Shown: piece by piece, positions 5,304-9,419 of the stretch
Numbering within the stretch: position 1 is the stretch's first letter
How the letters are laid out: every line of letters begins with the position of its first letter
Source of the DNA: Rubrobacter sp.
GTDB taxonomy: Bacteria > Actinomycetota > Rubrobacteria > Rubrobacterales > Rubrobacteraceae
NCBI GenBank assembly: GCA_013695335.1
Contig: JACDAR010000047.1
Location: forward strand, 1-9,419
Length of the DNA stretch: 9,419 nt
Direction of reading: 5' to 3'
Notes under the pieces: generated by a model
Seen by the model: only the letters and a program-made list of their open reading frames with translations
The model's database searches: none
Told to the model about the DNA's origin: nothing
Translations under genes and position numbers: made by a program

Positions 5304-6726
5304 ACGTGCTGCGGGTCGCTCTGGTACATCGCGCTGGCCGACACTGGTGTTATTGTGCGTGGCGCAGTTCGTGGTAGTTTTGGACGCCACCATCGTCGCG
5401 ATCGCGCTACCTTCTATACAGCGGGATCTCGGTTTCTCGCAGGCGAGTCTTCAGTGGGTGATCTCAGCTTATACGCTCGTCTTCGGGGGATTTCTGATGC
5501 TCGCGGGAAGGGCGGCTGATCTGTACGGAAGGCGAAAGTTGTTCATGGTTGGGCTCGCGCTGTTTTCGGCGGCGTCTGTGGCGTGCGGCCTGGCGGCTTC
5601 ACCCCTCGCGCTCGTGGCGTTCCGGGTGGCGCAGGGGTTGGGGGCGGCGATAGTGTCCCCGTCTGCACTCTCGATACTGACCACTACGTTCTCGGAAGAA
5701 AAGGAACGGAATCGGGCGTTGGGAGTATGGACTGCGGCAGCGGCTGGCGGCGGTGCGGCTGGATGGGTGCTCGGCGGCGTCATCACCCAGGGGTTGGGGT
5801 GGGCCTGGATCTTCTTCATCAACATCCCAGTCGGGATTCTCGGGCTCGTGCTTGCTCCAAAGCTGCTCGGAGAAAGCCGCGACCGAACCGCTCCTCCTCG
5901 ACTCGACGTGGCTGGAGCGGCCACCATCACGCTGGGGCTGACGCTCCTGATCTACGGTCTCACGCGGGCTGAAGAGGCTGGCTTCGGTTCTCCCGAAACA
6001 CTGGTGTTATTGTGCCTCTCGATGGCATTCGTCGCCGCGTTCGTCGTGATCGAAAACCGGGTCAAGCATCCGCTCGTTCCGCTGGGCATCTTGGGCTCCC
6101 GGCGTCTGGCGGGAGCCAACCTCGTCGCGCTCGCGCTGACCGCCTCGACCACTCCGGCCATGCTGGTGTGCGTGCTCTACGTACAGCGCGTGCTGGGGCA
6201 TGGGCCCGCCGAAGCCGGGCTGGCGTTCCCGCCTTTCAACGTGGCGGTGATCGCCGGTTCACTTCTCGGTCCCCGGTTCGCCGGTAAGGTGGGCGCCCGA
6301 ACGGCGATGGTCTCCGGCCTGCTCGCCATAGCAGCCAGCATCCTGCTTCTTACCGGCATCTCACCCGAAAGCAGCTATACAACCCATCTTCTGCCAGGCT
6401 TCGTGTTGATGGGCTGCGGCCTCGGAATCGCATCGGTAGCCTCGACAGCTTCCGGCGCTTCGGCCATAGGCAAAGACATGCAAGGTCTCGCCTCAGGGCT
6501 GCTGAATACATCCGCCCAGTTCGGCACAGCCCTCGGTCTCGCCGTGCTCATCCCGCTCTCCGCAGCCCGCACGGACCTGCTCATTGGGTCCGGCGTTCAG
6601 CCGGACGATGCGCTCATCGGCGGGTTCAGAGTAGCTTTCTTCAGCGCCGCAGGCATCGCGGTCCTCGGCGCTATCGTCGCACTATCCCTGCTCGCGCAGG
6701 GAAAAGCGCGGAAGCGGGAAAGGTAG
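5281..6726 (+). CDS. DHA2-type (14-helix) MFS drug exporter
   Basis: Proton-driven efflux transporter in the cytoplasmic membrane, of the drug:H+ antiporter-2 group that exports antibiotics, dyes and disinfectants. The 481 residues and about 14 hydrophobic segments fit the group. The first helix carries the family motif around LDATIVAIALPSI (34-46, with Asp35). Motif A, GRAADLYGRRK, is at 76-86. RVAQGLGAAIVSPSAL (115-130) and the antiporter motif region AAAGGGAAGWVLGGVI (153-168) follow, then WIFFINIPVG (176-185). The C-terminal half has further helices and a basic tail (KARKRER). The ATG at 5281 is close to the first helix and has no ribosome site; a leaderless message is likely. The divergent CGNR gene is the probable local regulator. 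The substrate cannot be read from sequence. An 18-base stretch is repeated in frame at 5341 and 5998. Confidence 0.92.
   Translation: MKFFDGNKRAAGRSGTSRWPTLVLLCVAQFVVVLDATIVAIALPSIQRDLGFSQASLQWVISAYTLVFGGFLMLAGRAADLYGRRKLFMVGLALFSAASVACGLAASPLALVAFRVAQGLGAAIVSPSALSILTTTFSEEKERNRALGVWTAAAAGGGAAGWVLGGVITQGLGWAWIFFINIPVGILGLVLAPKLLGESRDRTAPPRLDVAGAATITLGLTLLIYGLTRAEEAGFGSPETLVLLCLSMAFVAAFVVIENRVKHPLVPLGILGSRRLAGANLVALALTASTTPAMLVCVLYVQRVLGHGPAEAGLAFPPFNVAVIAGSLLGPRFAGKVGARTAMVSGLLAIAASILLLTGISPESSYTTHLLPGFVLMGCGLGIASVASTASGASAIGKDMQGLASGLLNTSAQFGTALGLAVLIPLSAARTDLLIGSGVQPDDALIGGFRVAFFSAAGIAVLGAIVALSLLAQGKARKRER
5341..6015 (+). repeat. Exact 18-base in-frame direct repeat within the exporter gene
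   Basis: The same 18 bases occur at 5341-5358 and 5998-6015, start-to-start distance 657 bases, a multiple of three. Both copies encode TLVLLC at the beginning of a membrane helix and both use the rare TTA codon. Only the two 18-base ends are repeated; the interval between them is ordinary coding sequence. Confidence 0.85.
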
Positions 6727-6784
6727 CCTCCGGGCTCTTCCAACAACTTTCCGATACTACGGAGTCCACGGCGTTGACCTCCGG

Positions 6785-6790
6785 TATACT
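6785..6790 (+). promoter_or_regulatory. Possible -10 box of the Uma2 gene
   Basis: TATACT, five of six consensus bases, 34 bases before the GTG start at 6825. No matching -35 is seen. An alternative pair is TTGACC (6774-6779) with TAAGAC (6797-6802) at 17-base spacing. Either places the promoter in the spacer after the exporter gene. Confidence 0.3.
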
Positions 6791-6824
6791 TCCGTTTAAG
6801 ACGAGCCAACCACTGGAGATCTCT

Positions 6825-7370
6825 GTGCTGGCAAGAAAACTGTTCACGGTCCACGAATACCATCGCATGGGAGAAGCCGGGATACTCCACGAGGACGACC
6901 GGGTGGAGCTGATCGAGGGGGAGATCGTCGAGATGTCACCTGTTGGCGGAAGGCACGTAAGCTGCGTCGGCCGTCTCACACGCATCATCTCGCGGGTTGC
7001 TGGCGAACGCTACCTGGTAAACGTCCAGAGTCCGATACGGCTCAACGATCACTGGGAACCACAGCCGGATCTGGCAGTTGTCCGGGATCGTGACTACGGC
7101 GACACGCTCCCCGGACCAGAGGACATCCTGTTCCTGATCGAGGTAGCCGACACCTCCCTCGCACACGACAAAAACGTCAAATTACCGTTCTACGCCCGGT
7201 CGGGAATCCCAGAAGTTTGGATTGTGGACCTCACCACCGACACCATCGAGCGACACATGGAGCCCTCCGGCAGCGACTACCGCCTCACGGAGAAAGTGCG
7301 ACAGGGAGACACCTTTGAGTCCACCGCACTCACTGGCCTGTCTCTCCGCGCCGACGCCGTGTTCGGCTAA
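6825..7370 (+). CDS. Uma2-family (DUF820) nuclease-fold protein
   Basis: Predicted PD-(D/E)XK-fold endonuclease of the Uma2 family, abundant in cyanobacteria and many actinobacteria but of unknown biological role. With the chosen start it has 181 residues, a normal length. The N-terminal signature KLFTVHEYHRM is at 5-15 and VELIEGEIVEM at 27-37 (Glu28). The core has Asp82 in QPDLAVV and Glu106 in FLIEVADTS. The lysine is in DKNVKLPFYARSGIPEVWIVD (Lys116 or Lys119). I chose the GTG at 6825, which has TGGAGA six bases upstream and begins just before the signature; the longer frame from a TTG at 6774 starts inside promoter-like sequence. It stands alone, 98 bases after the exporter, and is followed by a second nuclease-fold gene. 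The catalytic residues look intact. Confidence 0.87.
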   Translation: MLARKLFTVHEYHRMGEAGILHEDDRVELIEGEIVEMSPVGGRHVSCVGRLTRIISRVAGERYLVNVQSPIRLNDHWEPQPDLAVVRDRDYGDTLPGPEDILFLIEVADTSLAHDKNVKLPFYARSGIPEVWIVDLTTDTIERHMEPSGSDYRLTEKVRQGDTFESTALTGLSLRADAVFG

Positions 7371-7476
7371 TCCTTGAGTTCCGCAAGCAGGATTCTAGTC
7401 AGTCGTCGCTCTCCACAAGAAGCACGGGCCGCGAAATGCAGCCTGTACAGATGATAAGGTTTATGCTCTTGGTAGG

Positions 7477-7482
7477 TAGAAT
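7477..7482 (+). promoter_or_regulatory. Possible -10 box of the VRR-NUC-like gene
   Basis: TAGAAT, five of six consensus bases, ends 12 bases before the ATG at 7495 and would give a very short leader. No -35 is apparent. The rest of the 124-base spacer from 7371 shows no terminator or repeat. Confidence 0.25.
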
Positions 7483-7494
7483 GAGAAGAAGTAA

Positions 7495-8091
7495 ATGGCT
7501 TTTGATGAATGGTTGAATGCATTGGGTCCGGGAAGGCGCATCAAGCAGCCTTTCCGCTCAAACGAGATTGATGTGGAAGCTCGGGATACCGATCCTCCAG
7601 TGCTTGAGCACGTCGAGATTGCTTACCGCGGATGGGACGGACCTAAGGGCGAACACAAAGACAGCATGGGCAAGTACAGCGCGTGCGTATACCCACTCGA
7701 CAACGAAGAGCCCGTGCGAAGCTGCAACGAGGTTGAGGTCGCCAAACTGCTACGTGCGCACCTGGGATACGAAGCGTTTTTCTTGACCACGTTCCACATA
7801 CCCGGTCCCTGGCGTCCATGGACAATACCTGAAAGAAACGCTCCGAGATGGTTGAGAGGGCTCGATGATAAGATCCACAAGCATCCCTATGGCCTAACCG
7901 ACCGTGGTGGCATGCCCGATGTAGTGGCTTGGGACCCTGCGGCCAGTGAGCCGCTCACCATGGCTGTTTTCGTGGAGTGCAAGAAACCAAGAGAAAAGAT
8001 AAGGAAGAGCCAGGAACAATGGTTCGCAGCGGCCCTTGCACTCGGTATACGCCCCGAGGCATGCACCGTTGCGATTCGGACGGCCCCATAA
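7495..8091 (+). CDS. Stand-alone VRR-NUC-like PD-(D/E)XK nuclease
   Basis: A 198-residue soluble protein. The C-terminal third carries a VRR-NUC-type nuclease core: GGMPDVVAWD with Pro141-Asp142, FVECKKP with Glu161-x-Lys163, and SQEQWFAAALALGI with Gln175-Trp176 in the following helix. The spacing and the Q-W pair are typical of VRR-NUC domains, seen in phage nucleases, restriction-like proteins and the DNA-repair nuclease FAN1. An upstream acidic helix, CNEVEVAKLL (77-86), could supply the first catalytic Glu. The N-terminal half (1-75) and the tryptophan-rich middle, HIPGPWRPWTIPERNAPRWL (101-120), match nothing I know and may be a recognition or structural part. The start ATG has only a weak AGAAG before it. 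It lies downstream of the Uma2 gene and ends at a large hairpin. Target and role are unknown; DNA repair, mobile-element or defence functions are all possible. Confidence 0.72.
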   Translation: MAFDEWLNALGPGRRIKQPFRSNEIDVEARDTDPPVLEHVEIAYRGWDGPKGEHKDSMGKYSACVYPLDNEEPVRSCNEVEVAKLLRAHLGYEAFFLTTFHIPGPWRPWTIPERNAPRWLRGLDDKIHKHPYGLTDRGGMPDVVAWDPAASEPLTMAVFVECKKPREKIRKSQEQWFAAALALGIRPEACTVAIRTAP

Positions 8092-8110
8092 ACTAACCGC
8101 AGGCTTCGTC

Positions 8111-8144
8111 ATGTGTAGCGGCAGCCGTGGCTGCCGCTACACAT
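8111..8144. terminator. Perfect hairpin between convergent genes
   Basis: Arms of 16 bases (8111-8126 and 8129-8144) are exact inverted copies around a GT centre, allowing for a few unpaired bases at the tip. It sits 20 bases after the VRR-NUC-like stop and 29 bases from the gabT stop, the place for a bidirectional terminator. Neither side has a T-run, so it may act as a weak or factor-assisted terminator, or protect transcript ends. Confidence 0.6.
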
Positions 8145-8172
8145 TCTGGTTCGACGTGCGCATTGTGATTCG

Positions 8173-9419
8173 TCAGGCGACCGAATCCACGGCGCGGGCC
8201 ATGATGGTGAGGCCCTCGTCGAGTTGATCGTCCGTGATGTTGAGCGGCATGAGGACCCGGATCACGTTGCTGTACTGGCCTGCCGTCAGGAGCAGGAGTC
8301 CTTCCTGCAAGGCGGCCTCGACCACGGCGCTGGTGCGCTTCTTGTCCGGGGTCCTGGTCGTGGCGTCGGTGACGAGTTCCATCGCCGCCATCGGTCCCTT
8401 GCCCCGCACATCGCCGACGAAGTCCGGGTGTTTGTCCTGAATGTCGCGCATCGCGGCCATGATCTTGTCGTCCAGTTCGTTCGCCTTGCCGAGCAGGTCG
8501 TCCTCCTCGAAGGTTTCGAGGACGGCGAGGCCGGCGGCGAGGGCTAGCGGGTTGCCGCCGTAGGTGGTGCCGAGGCCGCCGGAATGTACGGAGTCCATGA
8601 TCTCCGCTTTCCCGGTCACGCCACCCAGCGGAAGACCACCGGCCATGCTCTTGGCGGTGGTCACGATGTCGGGGATGACGCCGGAGTGCTCGATGGCGAA
8701 CATCTTGCCAGTCCGGCCGAAGCCCGTCTGGACTTCGTCCACGATCAGGACGATCCCATGCTCGTCACACACCTCCCGCAACCGCTCAAGATAGGAGTCG
8801 GGGAACGGCAGGAAGCCGCCCTCACCAGAGACCGGCTCCACCACGATAGCTGCCAGGCTCCCCGGATCTACGACCCCGGTGAACGCCCGCTCAAGCAGGT
8901 TGAAACAGTCGCCCTGGCATCCCCCCGAACAGTCCTGCCGCGCCGGGCAGCGGTACGGGTACGGCGACGGGACCCGGTAGACCTCCGTGGCGAACGGGCC
9001 GAAGCCCTTCTTGTACGGGTCCACCTTGCTGGTCATGGTCATCCCGAGCAGCGTGCGCCCGTGAAAAGCGTTCTCGAAGACCATGATGCCGTTCCGCTTC
9101 GTGTGGTAACGTGCGATCTTGACGGCATTCTCCACGGCCTCGGCCCCCGAGTTGACGAACATCGTCCGCTTCTCGAAGTCGCCGGGGACCAGCGCGTTCA
9201 TCTTCTCCGCCAGCTCGATGTACGGCTCGTAAGGAATCACCGCGAAGCACGTGTGCGTCAGGCGCTCGACCTGCTCCTTGACCCGCTCGACCAGCCGCGC
9301 GTCCGTATGCCCCACGTTCAGCACCCCGATGCCGCCCGTGAAGTCCACGAACGTGTTGCCGTCCGCGTCCGTCAACAGAGCGCCGTGCGCCTCAGAGGCG
9401 TAGATAGGAAGAGCGTTCA
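8173..9419 (-). CDS. gabT: 4-aminobutyrate aminotransferase, N-terminus outside window
   Basis: PLP-dependent class III aminotransferase that moves the amino group of GABA to 2-oxoglutarate, giving succinate semialdehyde and glutamate. The frame stays open to the right edge; the bases after 9375 continue it as NALPIYASEAHGALLTD, typical of GabT, so the TTG at 9375 is not the start and an N-terminal piece is missing. Seen in order: DFTGGIGVLNVGH, NSGAEAVENAVKIAR (the PLP phosphate and substrate region), FENAFHGRT, VEPVSGEGGF, VDEVQTGFGRTG with the PLP-nitrogen Asp at 8737-8739, and TTAKSMAGGLPLGG with the Schiff-base Lys at 8650-8652. A cysteine-rich segment lies at 8905-8949. No gabD or transporter is visible, though the upstream neighbour is outside the window. 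A related omega-amino-acid aminotransferase is the main alternative. Confidence 0.9.
   Translation of the reverse strand, partial: NALPIYASEAHGALLTDADGNTFVDFTGGIGVLNVGHTDARLVERVKEQVERLTHTCFAVIPYEPYIELAEKMNALVPGDFEKRTMFVNSGAEAVENAVKIARYHTKRNGIMVFENAFHGRTLLGMTMTSKVDPYKKGFGPFATEVYRVPSPYPYRCPARQDCSGGCQGDCFNLLERAFTGVVDPGSLAAIVVEPVSGEGGFLPFPDSYLERLREVCDEHGIVLIVDEVQTGFGRTGKMFAIEHSGVIPDIVTTAKSMAGGLPLGGVTGKAEIMDSVHSGGLGTTYGGNPLALAAGLAVLETFEEDDLLGKANELDDKIMAAMRDIQDKHPDFVGDVRGKGPMAAMELVTDATTRTPDKKRTSAVVEAALQEGLLLLTAGQYSNVIRVLMPLNITDDQLDEGLTIMARAVDSVA

Noticed and set aside
6774..6824. TTG start extending the Uma2 protein by 17 residues
   Set aside because: The TTG is part of a promoter-like TTGACC and has no ribosome site; the GTG at 6825 has one.
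9373..9375. TTG as the start of the aminotransferase
   Set aside because: The frame continues open to the window edge with typical GabT N-terminal residues, so the gene is cut by the edge.

Overview
The window is GC-rich chromosomal DNA that looks actinobacterial. A class E-type sortase, a CGNR zinc-finger regulator, likely leaderless starts, GTG/TTG starts and the style of the xylulokinase, BioY and GABA aminotransferase proteins all fit Actinomycetota. The phasin-like protein and the mix of genes suggest a Rubrobacter-like organism. That placement is inference; there is no marker gene to fix it. Most genes are short, independent transcription units.

Layout. From 43 to 1494 (minus) is a xylulokinase (xylB). 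Upstream of it, also on the minus strand, is a lipoprotein-type sortase (1595-2230), with a terminator hairpin between the two. From about 2346 to 2582 (plus) lies the C-terminal end of an IS4-type DDE transposase with no front half. Two small minus-strand genes follow: a two-helix membrane protein (2593-2910) and a probable ribbon-helix-helix protein (2911-3147). The region 3148-3353 holds three copies of a 12-bp repeat between two divergent promoters. To its right is a 168-residue phasin-like helical protein (3354-3860, plus) ending in a textbook terminator, then the biotin transporter subunit BioY (4040-4615, plus). A CGNR regulator (4627-5226, minus) and a 14-helix DHA2-type drug exporter (5281-6726, plus) diverge from a 54-bp spacer with overlapping inverted repeats. 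Next come a Uma2-type nuclease-fold protein (6825-7370, plus) and a stand-alone VRR-NUC-like nuclease (7495-8091, plus). A perfect hairpin separates these from a convergent GABA aminotransferase (gabT), which runs off the right edge.

How the parts may work together. The clearest regulatory unit is the CGNR regulator with the exporter, a normal arrangement for local control of a drug pump. The second is the repeat array between the RHH-like gene and the phasin-like gene, where the DNA-binding protein may control itself and perhaps its neighbour. Xylulokinase, BioY and GabT are ordinary metabolic genes without pathway partners in view. The accessory-looking parts are the transposase remnant, the RHH/membrane-protein pair and the two nuclease-fold genes. 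I see no CRISPR array, tRNA, rRNA or complete mobile element, and no convincing complete new system; the strongest leads are the two divergent control regions and the uncharacterised nuclease.
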